The notes: a model not told the origin generated them from the letters alone. Shown: positions 1 to 8,727, numbered from the stretch's first letter. The stretch: 64,000 nucleotides of DNA from Nonomuraea soli (GCF_013761175.1 NZ_JACDUR010000004.1:682001-746000), one strand, 5' to 3'. Numbers and translations are program-made.

Positions 1-1027
1 AGGCCAGGAACTCCAGCAGCGCCTGGGCGCCGGGGGAGTCCTTCAGCACCACGGCGATGTCGCCGCCGAGCACGACCGGGGCGGTGTCGCCGATCTTCGG
101 GAAGGGGAAGGTCTTGGCCTCCTCGCCGACCTTGGCGCCGGACTCGACGGCCGAGACCGCCACGAAGTCCGCCTCGATGACCATGGCCGCCTTCTTCTGG
201 CCGTAGACCTGGGTGACGCAGGTCGGGAAGTCCGTCTGGAGCGCTCCGCTGGAGCCGCCGTTGACGAACTCCTTCTTGCTGAACAGCTCGCCCATGCGGG
301 TCAGTGCCACGCCGACGGACTCGTCGGTCCAGGGGATCTCGTGCTTGGACAGCTGGTCGTACTTCTCGGGACCCGCGGTCGACAGGTAGACGTTCTCGAA
401 CAGGTCGGTCAGCGTCCAGCCGGAGGCGCCGCAGAAGGAGAAGGGCGCGGTGCCGGAGTCGGCGATGGTCTGGGCGGCGGTGACGAGCTCCTGCCAGTTG
501 GTCGGGGGCTGCACGCCGGCCTCGTCGAAGGCGCTCTGGCGGTACCAGACCAGCGACTTGTGCGCCGCCTTGACCAGCACGCCGTACGGCTTGCCGTCGG
601 CCGAGCCGAGCTCCTTCCAGTAGTCGGTGTAGTTCTCGTCGAGCTGCTTGACCACCGCGTCGCCGAGCGGCTTGAGGGCGTCCTGGTCGGCGTACTGCTG
701 CACGAGGCCGGGCTGGGGCAGGATCGCGACGTCGGGCGGGCTGCCGCCCTGGATGCGCGGCCCGAGGTAGGCGCCGGTGTCCTCGCCGGTGGAGGCGTAG
801 GTGACCTGGGCGCCGGTCTTGTCGGTGAAGGCCTTCAGCACCTGCTCGAAGTTCTTCTGCTCCTCGCCGGTCCACTTCGCGGCGACCTCGATCTTCACCC
901 CCTCCAGCGTCTTGCCGCCGGCGGCCGCCGAGGGGGAGCCGCCCGCCTGGGTGGGGGTGGTGGTGGGGGCGTTGCCGCAGGCCGCGAGGGCGATCGCGAG
1001 TCCGGCGGCGGTCAGTGCCTTGCGCAT
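1..1027 (-). CDS. extracellular solute-binding lipoprotein (ABC sugar-type), partial
   Basis: This is the N-terminal 342 codons of a family-1 extracellular solute-binding protein; the C-terminus lies beyond the left edge. It begins at ATG 1027 with a short hydrophobic signal ending in a lipobox, LAAC, so Cys17 should be lipidated and the protein anchored outside the membrane. A Thr/Pro/Ala/Gly-rich linker follows, then a typical binding fold with the family signature PYGVLVKAAHKSLVWYR near residue 165. It starts only 8 bases after the stop of the next upstream gene (another binding protein), so both should be on one transcript. Permeases would be expected further downstream, outside the window. 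The substrate cannot be told; oligosaccharide is the family default. Confidence 0.85.
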   Translation of the reverse strand, partial: MRKALTAAGLAIALAACGNAPTTTPTQAGGSPSAAAGGKTLEGVKIEVAAKWTGEEQKNFEQVLKAFTDKTGAQVTYASTGEDTGAYLGPRIQGGSPPDVAILPQPGLVQQYADQDALKPLGDAVVKQLDENYTDYWKELGSADGKPYGVLVKAAHKSLVWYRQSAFDEAGVQPPTNWQELVTAAQTIADSGTAPFSFCGASGWTLTDLFENVYLSTAGPEKYDQLSKHEIPWTDESVGVALTRMGELFSKKEFVNGGSSGALQTDFPTCVTQVYGQKKAAMVIEADFVAVSAVESGAKVGEEAKTFPFPKIGDTAPVVLGGDIAVVLKDSPGAQALLEFLA

Positions 1028-1034
1028 GAATGCC

Positions 1035-2273
1035 TCACTGGGTTTTGAGCACCTCGGAGAGTTCCGCCTTCAACGAGGCCGCCACGTCCGCGGCGGACTC
1101 CGTGTACGGCGGAGCAAGCGCCTTGGCGACGTTGCTGGCGATGACCAGGCTCAACTGGTTGTAGTTGGCGCTGGCCGGCCGCCGCTCGGCCGCCAGGATG
1201 CTCTCCTTGAGCACGGGCAGGTAGGGGAATCGTTCGATCAGCCCGGGATCGTCGTAGAGCTCGGTCCACACCGGCGGGAAGGAGCCGTCGGTCAGGACTC
1301 TGCGCTGGTTGTCCAGGCTGGTGAAGTAGTGGATGAAGGCCTGGGCGGTCTGCTGGTGACGCGAGTGGGCGCTGATGGCCAGGTTGTTGCCGCCCAGCAC
1401 GCTCGGCCCTGGTAGCCGGGTGACGGCGAACTTGCCGCGGACCGCCGAGCCGGGCGCGGTGGCGGGGCCGTAGGCGTGCGGCCAGTTGCGCATGAAGGCC
1501 AGCCGTCCCTGCTGGAAGGCCAGCCGGGACTCCTCCTCCTTGAAGCTCAGCGACTCCTGGGGGATCCAGCCTTCGCGCAGGCCCTGCACGAGGTAGTCGA
1601 GCGCGGTGGTGGCGGTCCCGGTCTCCAGCGTGACCTGGGTGCCCTCGGGGTCGAGGATCCGGCCCCCGGCCGCCTGGACCGCCTCGGAGAAGTTCACGGT
1701 CAGGCCCTCGTAGGCCAGGAACTGGCCCGCGTAGCCGCCGATCGTGTGCTTCTTGCGGATGCCCACGGCCTGCCGCCGCAGCTCCGCCCAGGAGGCGGGC
1801 GGCTTGGCGACCAGGTCGGTGCGGTAGTAGAGCAGTCCCGCGTTGCTGGTGTACGGCACCGCCCAGAGCTTGTCGCGGTAGATCGCGGTCTCGACGACGG
1901 GCGGCAGGAACCTGTCGAGGGGGAAGGCCCCGCGCTCCAGGGGGATGATCCAGCCGTTGTCGGCGAACTCCGCGGTCATGGTGACGTCCAGGCCGAGCAC
2001 GTCGTACCTGTCGCTCTTGGACTGCAGGTTGGCGGCCATCTGGGCACGTTGCTCGTCGGCCGCCTCCGGCAGTTCCAGCAGCGTCACCTTCTCGGCCGGG
2101 TGGGCCTGGTTCCAGCGGTCCAGCAGGGGTTGCAGGTACGCCGTGGTGTCGCGGCCGGTGGCGAAGGTGATCGGTCCGGTCCCGCTCGTCCGGCCGTCGG
2201 TGTCGGAGGCGCCCGCGCCCGCGCATCCCGTCACCGCCAGGAGCACGGCGACGGTGAGCAGCGAGCGAAACAC
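1035..2273 (-). CDS. extracellular solute-binding lipoprotein (ABC sugar-type)
   Basis: The 412-residue protein carries a signal peptide with a lipobox (VTGC, Cys17) followed by a full-length family-1 solute-binding fold. It includes the aromatic/proline-rich hinge region near residue 120 (LWAVPYTSNAGLLYYR) that is typical of sugar-binding proteins. The start is GTG at 2273 because a clear GGAGGT ribosome site lies 6 bases upstream. It is the first gene of an operon with the partial binding protein that follows. Two binding proteins in tandem, with no permease between them, suggest either a duplication with altered specificity or two receptors feeding one permease. It is divergent from the PadR-type regulator gene at 2387. 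Substrate unknown. Confidence 0.87.
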   Translation of the reverse strand: MFRSLLTVAVLLAVTGCAGAGASDTDGRTSGTGPITFATGRDTTAYLQPLLDRWNQAHPAEKVTLLELPEAADEQRAQMAANLQSKSDRYDVLGLDVTMTAEFADNGWIIPLERGAFPLDRFLPPVVETAIYRDKLWAVPYTSNAGLLYYRTDLVAKPPASWAELRRQAVGIRKKHTIGGYAGQFLAYEGLTVNFSEAVQAAGGRILDPEGTQVTLETGTATTALDYLVQGLREGWIPQESLSFKEEESRLAFQQGRLAFMRNWPHAYGPATAPGSAVRGKFAVTRLPGPSVLGGNNLAISAHSRHQQTAQAFIHYFTSLDNQRRVLTDGSFPPVWTELYDDPGLIERFPYLPVLKESILAAERRPASANYNQLSLVIASNVAKALAPPYTESAADVAASLKAELSEVLKTQ

Positions 2274-2386
2274 CGGTTACCTCCGCATTACATACGTGTT
2301 AGGTAGATGCATTCATGTTATGCACACCCGTAAACTGGCAGTCAACGGACCGTCCGGTAACGCCTGCGTAACAGGGGAGGTGCGGC
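2274..2386. promoter_or_regulatory. divergent intergenic region, solute-binding operon / PadR operon
   Basis: This 113-base AT-richer gap must hold both promoters. An inverted repeat, TGCAT-7 nt-ATGCA, lies at 2308-2324, and TAAACT at 2331-2336 could be a -10 element for the rightward gene. PadR proteins usually bind dyads next to their own promoters, so this dyad is a candidate operator; that is inference. Confidence 0.4.
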
Positions 2387-2887
2387 GTGCGGTTGCACCT
2401 TCTGGCACTGCTCGCCAAGGAGCCCGCTCACGGCTACGAGCTGAAGCAGGCTCTGGAACAGACCTTCGGCGCCGCGTACCCCTCCCCGAATATCGGCCAG
2501 ATATACGTGACCCTGGCTCGCCTCGAGAAGGACGGCCTGGTCAGAGCCGTCGACGTCGAGCAGTCCAACCGGCCGAACAAGAAGGTCTACTACCTCACCG
2601 CCACGGGCAGGGAAGCGCTCACGACCTGGGTGGAGGAGCCCACCGAGGGCCCGCGGGTGCGTGACGAGTTCTACATGAAGCTGGTCCTGGCCCCGCTGAC
2701 CGGCATCGCCGACCGCATGGCGCTGATCAGCCGCCAGCGGCGCCACTACCTTGGTCTGATGCGCGAGCTCAACGAGGTGATGGAGCGCAGCGAGTCCACG
2801 GTCGCCCGGTTGCTGGTCGAAGGGGCGATGCTGCACCTCCAGGCCGATCTCGACTGGCTCGAACGCTGCCAGGAGGAGTTGTGCTGA
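2387..2887 (+). CDS. PadR family transcriptional regulator
   Basis: A 166-residue PadR-type repressor. The N-terminal winged helix (residues 1-75) shows the family pattern: LLALLAKEPAHGYELKQALE, then LARLEKDGLVRA and the wing with VYYLTATGREAL. A C-terminal helical dimerisation domain of the Vir type follows, rich in Leu/Glu and basic residues. The GTG start at 2387 is preceded by GGGGAGG. The gene overlaps the next one, an ABC ATPase, by 7 bases, and the ATPase is followed by an FtsX-type permease. The regulator therefore most likely represses this exporter operon, as PadR proteins commonly do for drug and peptide ABC exporters. The inducer is unknown. Confidence 0.9.
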   Translation: MRLHLLALLAKEPAHGYELKQALEQTFGAAYPSPNIGQIYVTLARLEKDGLVRAVDVEQSNRPNKKVYYLTATGREALTTWVEEPTEGPRVRDEFYMKLVLAPLTGIADRMALISRQRRHYLGLMRELNEVMERSESTVARLLVEGAMLHLQADLDWLERCQEELC

Positions 2888-3600
2888 AGGCACACAACCT
2901 GGTCAAGATCTACGCCGCCTCCGGTGTGCCCGTGCATGCCGTACGAGGCCTGGACCTGGAGATCGAGGCGGGAGAGTTCGTCGCGATCATGGGGCCGTCC
3001 GGTTCCGGCAAGTCCACGCTCATCCACATGCTCGGCGGCCTCGACCCGCGCACCAGCGGCGAGATCTGGCTCGACGGCAAGCGTGTCGACACGCTCTCGG
3101 AGAGCGGCTGGGCGCTGCTTCGCCGCAAGAAGGTGGGCTTCGTCTTCCAGGGCTTCAACCTGGTCGCCAACATGACCGTCGCCGACAACGTCGAGCTGCC
3201 CGCCCTGCTGGCCGGCACCTCCCCGCGCGAGGCGCGCGAGCGCCGCGAGCAGCTCCTCGACAAGCTGAGCCTGAGCGACCGCGCCGAGGCCTCGCCCGGC
3301 CAGCTGTCAGGCGGCGAGCAGCAGCGGGTGGCCCTGGCCAGGGCGCTGGCCAACCGGCCGGCGCTGCTGCTGGCCGACGAGCCGACCGGCAACCTCGACA
3401 GCCGCAACACCCGCGACGTGCTGCGCCTGCTCGGCGAGGTGCACCGGGGCGGCCAGACGATCGTCATGGTGACCCACGACGCCCGCGTGGCGGCGCTGGC
3501 CGACCGGGTGGTGTCGCTGCTCGACGGCGAGATCGTCGACGACGGCCGCATCCCGAGACGCAAGATCGCCGGCGCCGGCGAGGTCATCGACCTCCGATGA
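2881..3600 (+). CDS. ABC transporter ATP-binding protein, MacB/LolD type
   Basis: A 239-residue nucleotide-binding subunit. Walker A (GPSGSGKST) is at residues 38-46, the signature LSGGEQQRVALARAL is near 142, Walker B (LLLADEPTGNLDS) near 162 and the switch His (VMVTHD) near 196. LADEPTGNLD is the hallmark of the MacB/LolD/FtsE group, whose partners are FtsX-type permeases. That matches the next gene at 3677. The start is GTG at 2881, overlapping the end of the PadR gene. It probably powers a mechanotransmission-type export or envelope-stress transporter rather than an importer. Confidence 0.93.
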   Translation: MLKAHNLVKIYAASGVPVHAVRGLDLEIEAGEFVAIMGPSGSGKSTLIHMLGGLDPRTSGEIWLDGKRVDTLSESGWALLRRKKVGFVFQGFNLVANMTVADNVELPALLAGTSPREARERREQLLDKLSLSDRAEASPGQLSGGEQQRVALARALANRPALLLADEPTGNLDSRNTRDVLRLLGEVHRGGQTIVMVTHDARVAALADRVVSLLDGEIVDDGRIPRRKIAGAGEVIDLR

Positions 3601-3672
3601 GAAACCCTCGATGAGAGACCTGCGACGAGACCTGCGACGAGACCTGCGATGAGAGACCCCCGATGAGCCGCC
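3595..3672 (+). repeat. degenerate 12-14 bp tandem repeat between ATPase and permease genes
   Basis: Six head-to-tail copies of a 12-14 base unit with consensus CGAYGAGA(GA)CCTG run from the stop codon of the ATPase gene to just before the FtsX gene. Copies start at 3595, 3609, 3623, 3635, 3647 and 3661. The array contains frequent GATGA stops, so it is spacer rather than coding sequence. It may have grown by slippage and may tune translational coupling. Confidence 0.75.
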
Positions 3673-3676
3673 GCCC

Positions 3677-5971
3677 ATGAGCACCGCACGCGCCGCGACC
3701 CGCTGGATCAGCGCCGACCTGCGGGCCAGGAAAGGCCAGGCGGCGCTGACGGTGCTGGCCGTGGCGGGCATCCTCGCGGCCCTGCTGACCGGGGCGACCC
3801 TGCTCGAAGAGGGCACCAACCCGTGGCGCTCGCTGTTCGGCCAGACCAACGGCGCGCACATCTGGATCCACACCACCGAGCGCCCCGACGTGTGGCGGCT
3901 GCGCGAGCTCGACGGCGTGGCCACCTCCGCGGGGCCGTACCGCTCGGCGCCGGTCACGCTCGTGCAGGACGGCAAGCGGCCGCAGGCGGCGCTGCGCGGC
4001 CTGCCCGCCCAGCTCCCCGAGGTGGCCAGACCGCAGGTCCAGGAGGGCAGGTGGCTGAGCTCGGAGCAGCCGGACGGCGCGGTGGTCGAACGTTCCTTCG
4101 CCAGGGCGTCGGGCCTGCGGCTGGGCGCGCCGCTGACCCTCAACACGGTCGGCGGCTCGCGCCAGGTGCTCTACGTGCGCGGCATCGCCGACTCGGCCGA
4201 ACAGGGCTTCTATCCCGAGTGGACCCCCGGGCTGATCTGGGTGCTGCCCAGCACGCTCGACAGGATCGAGCCCAAGCACGAGCTCAGCGAGTGGGTGACG
4301 GGGCTGCGGCTCGCCGACGCCGACGCCACCCAGGTGGTGTCGCAGCGGGTGCTGGTCGAGCTGCGGCAGGTGGAGCGCGTGTACACCTGGCGCGAGGTGC
4401 GGGCGGCGATGGAGCTCGACAACCGGCTGCTGGGCACCCTGCTGGCGCTGTTCGGCGTGGTCGGGCTGGTCGCCGCGGCGCTTGCGCTGGCCAACGCGGC
4501 GGGCGGGCGCGTGCTCGGCCAGCTGCGCGATCTGGCGACGCTCAAGTCGCTCGGCTTCACGCGCGGCCAGGTGGCGCTCCTGCTGGTGGCGGAGCACGGC
4601 GCGCTCGGCCTGCTCGGCATCGGCATCGGCCTGGCCGCCGGCTGGGTGCTGCCGGTGGTGTTGCTGGGCGCCGGAGCGGCCGCGCCGCTGCCGGTGCTGG
4701 CCATCGGGGCGGGCGCCGCGCTCGTGGTGCTGGCCGCGGTCGGCCTGCCCGCCTGGCGCGGCGGGCGCACCCCGCCGATCCCGGCCGCTCCCGCCGCGCC
4801 GCCCAGGGGCCACCTGTCGCGGCTGGCCAGGCTGGCCCTGCTCGTACGGCTGCCGCCCGCGCTGGTGCTCGGCACCCGCGACGCCTTCACCCGCCGGGTG
4901 CCGGCTTTCCTGACGGCTTTCGGGCTGGCCGTGCCCATGATGATGATCACGATCGGGCTGGGGGTGTGGGCGACGCTCGACGGTTTCCTGAAAAATCCTG
5001 AGCAGGTGGGTCAGAGCGCGGCCCTCATCGTCAAGACCGGCAAACTCACCCAGGGCCAGGCCGAGGAACTGATCGCCCGCGAACCCGGCGTCGAACGTTC
5101 CTACCCGGGCAGCACCGTCAACGCCCTGGCCCCAGGCGAGGCCCGCTCGGTCCAGGTCAGGGCCATCGGCGGCTCCCGCGAGCCGTACCCCTATCCGGTG
5201 GCGGAAGGGCGCGGCTACAGCCAGCCCGGCGAGGGCGTGGCAGGGCAGGGTCTGCTCGACCTGCTCGGCGTGAAGATCGGCGACCGGGTGCGCCTGACCG
5301 TGGGCGGCAGCCCGCTCATCGTCCGCATCGTGGGCCGGGTGGTCGAGCCCGACCTCGACGGCCAGGTGCTGTCGGTCGGCCTCGACACGCTGGAGGCCAA
5401 GGACAGCGTGCCGCCCGGCTACCACGCGCTCGTGCTGAAACCGGGCGCCGATCCCGGCGAGGTGCGGCTGCGCCTGCTGTCGGCCTCGCAGGAGGGTCTC
5501 GACGTGCAGCGGGTCGTCAACCCGGCCGAGCGGCTCGGGGTGCTCAGGCCGGTCATCGCCGCGCTGATCGCGGTGCTCGCCCTGATCGGGCTGGCCAACC
5601 TGCTCACCGCCATCGGCCTCGGCCTGCGCGACCACGCCTCCGACCTGGCGGTGCTCAAGGCGATGGGGCTCACGCCCCGCCAGGTCACCGCGACCCTCGT
5701 GACGGCGACCGGGCTCCTGGTGGTGGCCGGGGTGCTGACCGGCACCGCCGTGGGCGCCGCCACCGTGACCGGGCTGATCGACCTGCAGGGCCACACCAGC
5801 GGTGTCGGGGCGGGCATCGGGCGACCGCCCGCCGCGGCCACCCTGGTCGTGACGGTGCTCGCGGCCGTGAGCGCGGCCCTCGCGGTGGCCCTGATCCCGG
5901 CCCGCCGCGCCGCCCGCGCCCACGTCACCACCGCCAGGCTCACGCACGGGGTTCCCAGCGGAAGGTCCTGA
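3677..5971 (+). CDS. FtsX-like permease family protein
   Basis: A 764-residue membrane protein of the MacB/FtsX permease family in its duplicated actinobacterial form. Residues 25-46 form the first membrane helix. A large extracytoplasmic domain follows, then FtsX domain 1 with three helices (about 250-360), a second helix and extracytoplasmic domain (about 400-615) and FtsX domain 2 (about 620-750). It is the partner of the ATPase upstream; the two genes are separated only by the tandem repeat. The ATG start is at 3677. The last 32 bases overlap the convergent permease gene on the other strand. The substrate is unknown; lipoprotein handling, antimicrobial peptide export or envelope signalling are family precedents. 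Confidence 0.9.
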   Translation: MSTARAATRWISADLRARKGQAALTVLAVAGILAALLTGATLLEEGTNPWRSLFGQTNGAHIWIHTTERPDVWRLRELDGVATSAGPYRSAPVTLVQDGKRPQAALRGLPAQLPEVARPQVQEGRWLSSEQPDGAVVERSFARASGLRLGAPLTLNTVGGSRQVLYVRGIADSAEQGFYPEWTPGLIWVLPSTLDRIEPKHELSEWVTGLRLADADATQVVSQRVLVELRQVERVYTWREVRAAMELDNRLLGTLLALFGVVGLVAAALALANAAGGRVLGQLRDLATLKSLGFTRGQVALLLVAEHGALGLLGIGIGLAAGWVLPVVLLGAGAAAPLPVLAIGAGAALVVLAAVGLPAWRGGRTPPIPAAPAAPPRGHLSRLARLALLVRLPPALVLGTRDAFTRRVPAFLTAFGLAVPMMMITIGLGVWATLDGFLKNPEQVGQSAALIVKTGKLTQGQAEELIAREPGVERSYPGSTVNALAPGEARSVQVRAIGGSREPYPYPVAEGRGYSQPGEGVAGQGLLDLLGVKIGDRVRLTVGGSPLIVRIVGRVVEPDLDGQVLSVGLDTLEAKDSVPPGYHALVLKPGADPGEVRLRLLSASQEGLDVQRVVNPAERLGVLRPVIAALIAVLALIGLANLLTAIGLGLRDHASDLAVLKAMGLTPRQVTATLVTATGLLVVAGVLTGTAVGAATVTGLIDLQGHTSGVGAGIGRPPAAATLVVTVLAAVSAALAVALIPARRAARAHVTTARLTHGVPSGRS

Positions 5972-6629
5972 CGGCCACCGCGACGGCCGCGGCGGCGATG
6001 GCGGCGCACAACGCCAGCGTCAGCGGCGCCGTACCGACCGGCCCGTCCCACGACAGGCGGATGAGCTGCGAGATCGCGCCGCCCGGCACCAGCAGCTGCG
6101 GCAAGGAGACCGCGTCCACCGGGGTGTTGAGCACCCAGAACATGCCGCCGAACAGCAGCAGGTAGACGGGAGCGGTGGTGATCTGGGCGGCCTCGGGCGT
6201 GCGGGTGAAGGCGGCGGTGAGGAAGGCGAAGGCGCCCCAGGTGACCGCCGCCGTGAGCGCGGCGGCGAGCAGCAGCAGGGGGCGGCCGGGCAGCTGACCG
6301 GCCAGGCCCAGGAAGAGCACGATCTGCAGGAGTGACAGCAGGACCAGCGGCCCGATCAGCCCGGCGACGATCGACGACACCGGGGCGGGCGACGAGCGCA
6401 GGCGCTTCAGGTAGAGCTGCTGCCGCCTGCTGGTCAGGGTGGTGGTGCCGGTCAGGAAGACGGTGAAGCCCATCATCATCATGACGTGCAGCACGGTCAT
6501 CTCGGGGCGTTCGTTGCGTCCGGTGACCAGCATGAGGGCGATGAAGCCGAGCGGCAGCACGGTCGCCATCACGAGGGTGGTGCGGTTGCGGACGATCAGC
6601 CGGAGCTCGGCCAGCGCGATAGTGATCAT
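5940..6629 (-). CDS. ABC-2 type transporter permease (DrrB-like)
   Basis: A 229-residue integral membrane protein with about six hydrophobic segments: near residues 18-36, 47-66, 87-110, 117-140, 147-165 and 200-220. This is the ABC-2 permease layout, with a short cytoplasmic N-terminus (ITIALAELRLIVRNR). The start codon overlaps the stop of the ATPase gene (ATGA), so the two are translationally coupled as a DrrA/DrrB-type exporter. The 3' end overlaps the convergent FtsX gene by 32 bases. A substrate cannot be assigned; drugs, lipids or peptides are typical for the class. Confidence 0.87.
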   Translation of the reverse strand: MITIALAELRLIVRNRTTLVMATVLPLGFIALMLVTGRNERPEMTVLHVMMMMGFTVFLTGTTTLTSRRQQLYLKRLRSSPAPVSSIVAGLIGPLVLLSLLQIVLFLGLAGQLPGRPLLLLAAALTAAVTWGAFAFLTAAFTRTPEAAQITTAPVYLLLFGGMFWVLNTPVDAVSLPQLLVPGGAISQLIRLSWDGPVGTAPLTLALCAAIAAAAVAVAVRTFRWEPRA

Positions 6630-7507
6630 GAGTTCACGTCCTTGAAGATCTCGGCGAGGGAGGCTTCGGTGGCCGACAGCTGCTTGAGGGTCTGGCCCTC
6701 GGCGTCGGCCCAGGTCAGCAGGCGGTGCAGGTCGGCCTGGAGGCAGCGGGTGCGGATCGTCAGGCGCCTGCCGTCGAGCGCGGCCTCGCCCTCGAAGAGC
6801 GGCAGCTTGTCGGGCACGGCGGGCAGCTCGCAGCGGATCCTGGAGGCGTGGGCGCCCACGACCTCCGCCAGCGTGCCGCTGACCGCGATACGGCCCCTGT
6901 GCATGATCGCGATCCGGTCGGCCAGTGCCTCGGCCTCTTCCAGGTAGTGGGTGGTGAGCAGGATGCTCCGGCCTCGCTCCAGCAGGTCACGCAGTACCCG
7001 CCAGGTGCGCTCGCGCGACTCGGGGTCGAGGCCGGTAGTCGGCTCGTCGAGGAAGAGCAGGTCGGGGTCGGTCGAGATGGCCAGCGCCAGGTCCAGTCTG
7101 CGCCGCTCACCGCCCGACAGCTGCTGCACCCGCACGTCGCGCCGGTGGTCCAGGTCCACCTCGGCCAGGGGGTCGGCGGGTCCCTGACGCCCGGGGTGCA
7201 GCCGCTGCCACATGCGCAGCGTCTCGGCGGCGGTCAGCTCGCCGGCGAACCCGGAGTCCTGCAGCATGGTCGCGACCGTCCCGGCCAGGCGGCGCCGGTG
7301 GGCGAAGGGGTCCAGGCCCATGACGCGCACCTGGCCCTCCTGGGCCCGGCGGTGACCCTCCAGGGTCTCCAGCGTCGTGGTCTTGCCCGCGCCGTTGGTG
7401 CCGAGCAGGGCGAACATCTCGCCCTGGTGAACCCGCAGATCGATGCCGTCGACGGCGACGAAATCGCCGTAGGTGGCCCGCAGTCCCTCTACCTCAACTG
7501 GTGTCAT
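6626..7507 (-). CDS. ABC transporter ATP-binding protein (DrrA-like)
   Basis: A 293-residue ATPase starting at ATG 7507 (MTPVEVEGL); an upstream extension is open but has no ABC homology. Walker A is GTNGAGKTT near residue 39, the signature is LSGGERRRLDLALA, Walker B is LLFLDEPTTGLDPESR and the H-loop is LLTTHYLEEAE. The C-terminal 70 residues form the regulatory tail common in DrrA-like proteins. It is clearly paralogous to the ATPase at 61116, sharing the YGDF.AV and GTNGAGKTTT...VLGLDP pattern. The gene is divergent from the histidine kinase/response regulator pair at 7627, which suggests the exporter is controlled by that pair. Confidence 0.92.
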   Translation of the reverse strand: MTPVEVEGLRATYGDFVAVDGIDLRVHQGEMFALLGTNGAGKTTTLETLEGHRRAQEGQVRVMGLDPFAHRRRLAGTVATMLQDSGFAGELTAAETLRMWQRLHPGRQGPADPLAEVDLDHRRDVRVQQLSGGERRRLDLALAISTDPDLLFLDEPTTGLDPESRERTWRVLRDLLERGRSILLTTHYLEEAEALADRIAIMHRGRIAVSGTLAEVVGAHASRIRCELPAVPDKLPLFEGEAALDGRRLTIRTRCLQADLHRLLTWADAEGQTLKQLSATEASLAEIFKDVNS

Positions 7508-7626
7508 GGCCCAAGACTCGCCCGCGCCGCCCACGGCCAGTAGTGCCGGAAGCGGCCGTGCCCGCGTGGCATTGTCACGAGAACCGATGACACATGTCAC
7601 ACGCCCTGGCAGGCACAATCTCCGGT
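7508..7626. promoter_or_regulatory. divergent promoter region with ATGACA-NN-TGTCAC palindrome
   Basis: This 119-base gap lies between the exporter operon (leftward) and the two-component genes (rightward). A dyad, ATGACACATGTCAC, sits at 7587-7600. Almost the same dyad (ATGACAAATGTCAT) lies at 61020-61033 in front of the paralogous exporter. CACAAT at 7615-7620 is a possible -10 six bases before the kinase ATG, which would make that mRNA leaderless. The dyad is a good candidate binding site for the LuxR-type response regulator encoded next door (inference). Confidence 0.5.
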
Positions 7627-8727
7627 ATGCGAGCCTCACCGCTGACCAGACTGCGGCACGTGACGATCTGGACCCTGGCCGGTCCGCCGCTCGTGTTGTG
7701 GCCGCTGCTGGTGATGCCCCTCGCCGGCGAGGGCGCGCGAGGGGTGGTCGCGATCGTGCTCGTCACGCTGCTCGTGGTGACCACGATCAGGCTCATGCTG
7801 CGGGCCGTGGACATCGTGCGCGGGCGGGGCGCGTGGCTGGAGGCCGTCTCGGGCGGCCTGGCGGCGACGGCGGCGTTCCCGCTGATCCGGCAGATCGGCG
7901 ACCGGCCCGCCGCGCTGTTCTGGAGCATGGCGGCAGGACTGCTCGCCATGGCGATCGCGCTCCGGCTGCCGCGGGGCCGGCGCGTCCCGGCGATCCTGGC
8001 GGCCGCGGTCGCGATCCTGGCGGCCCAGTGGATCAGCGGGTACCCTCCCGCGACGGCCGCGCTGATGGGAGCCTCGGCCCTGGGCACCGCCGCGGGTGTC
8101 GGCATGCAGTGGTGGACCTACGAGGTGGCGCAGCGGCTGGAGGATGCCAGGGTGGTGGCGGCGGAGCTGGCCGTGGCCGAGGAACGGCTGCGCTTCGCGG
8201 CCGAGCTCCACGACATCCAGGGGCACCACCTGCAGGTGATCGCGCTCAAGAGCGAGCTGGCCGCCCGCGTCGCCGACCGCGACAAGGCCGTCGAGCTGAT
8301 GCGGGAGGTCCAGGAGCTGGCCCGCGAGGCGCTCACCGACACCCGCGCCGTGGTCGGCGGCTACCGGCAGGTCTCGCTCTCGGTCGAGCTGGCCAACGCG
8401 GTCAAGGTGCTCAGGGCGGCGGGCGTGGCGGCGACCGTCACGGCCGACGACGAGGTGGGGGGTACGGCGGGGCGCCTGCTCGGGCTGGTGGCGCGCGAGG
8501 CCACCACCAACATCCTCAGGCACTCCCACGCCTCGAGGGCGAGCGTAGTGCTGGCCGTCCAGGAGGGGCATGGCACGCTGACGGTGACGAACGACGGCGC
8601 CGAGGAGGCATCCGCGGCGGGGAGCGGCCTGGCCGCCCTGGCCGAGCGGGTGGAGGCGGCGGGTGGACGGCTGAGCTGGGGCAACGAGCAGGGGAGTTTC
8701 ACGGTGCGGGCTGTGGTGCCGGCATGA
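7627..8727 (+). CDS. sensor histidine kinase, DesK/NarX (HisKA_3) type
   Basis: A 366-residue kinase. Four to five membrane helices without a large external domain occupy residues 1-150, as in intramembrane-sensing DesK-like kinases. A linker follows, then the HisKA_3 phosphoacceptor box (AAELHDIQGHHLQVIALKSE, His near residue 195) and a HATPase_c domain near 270-366 with N- and G-boxes (REATTNILRHSHAS, GSGLAAL). The ATG at 7627 was chosen over an in-frame upstream ATG because a -10-like element immediately precedes it. The stop overlaps the response regulator start (ATGA). The pair presumably senses membrane or antibiotic stress and controls the divergent exporter, like linearmycin-type LnrJK systems. 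Confidence 0.9.
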   Translation: MRASPLTRLRHVTIWTLAGPPLVLWPLLVMPLAGEGARGVVAIVLVTLLVVTTIRLMLRAVDIVRGRGAWLEAVSGGLAATAAFPLIRQIGDRPAALFWSMAAGLLAMAIALRLPRGRRVPAILAAAVAILAAQWISGYPPATAALMGASALGTAAGVGMQWWTYEVAQRLEDARVVAAELAVAEERLRFAAELHDIQGHHLQVIALKSELAARVADRDKAVELMREVQELAREALTDTRAVVGGYRQVSLSVELANAVKVLRAAGVAATVTADDEVGGTAGRLLGLVAREATTNILRHSHASRASVVLAVQEGHGTLTVTNDGAEEASAAGSGLAALAERVEAAGGRLSWGNEQGSFTVRAVVPA

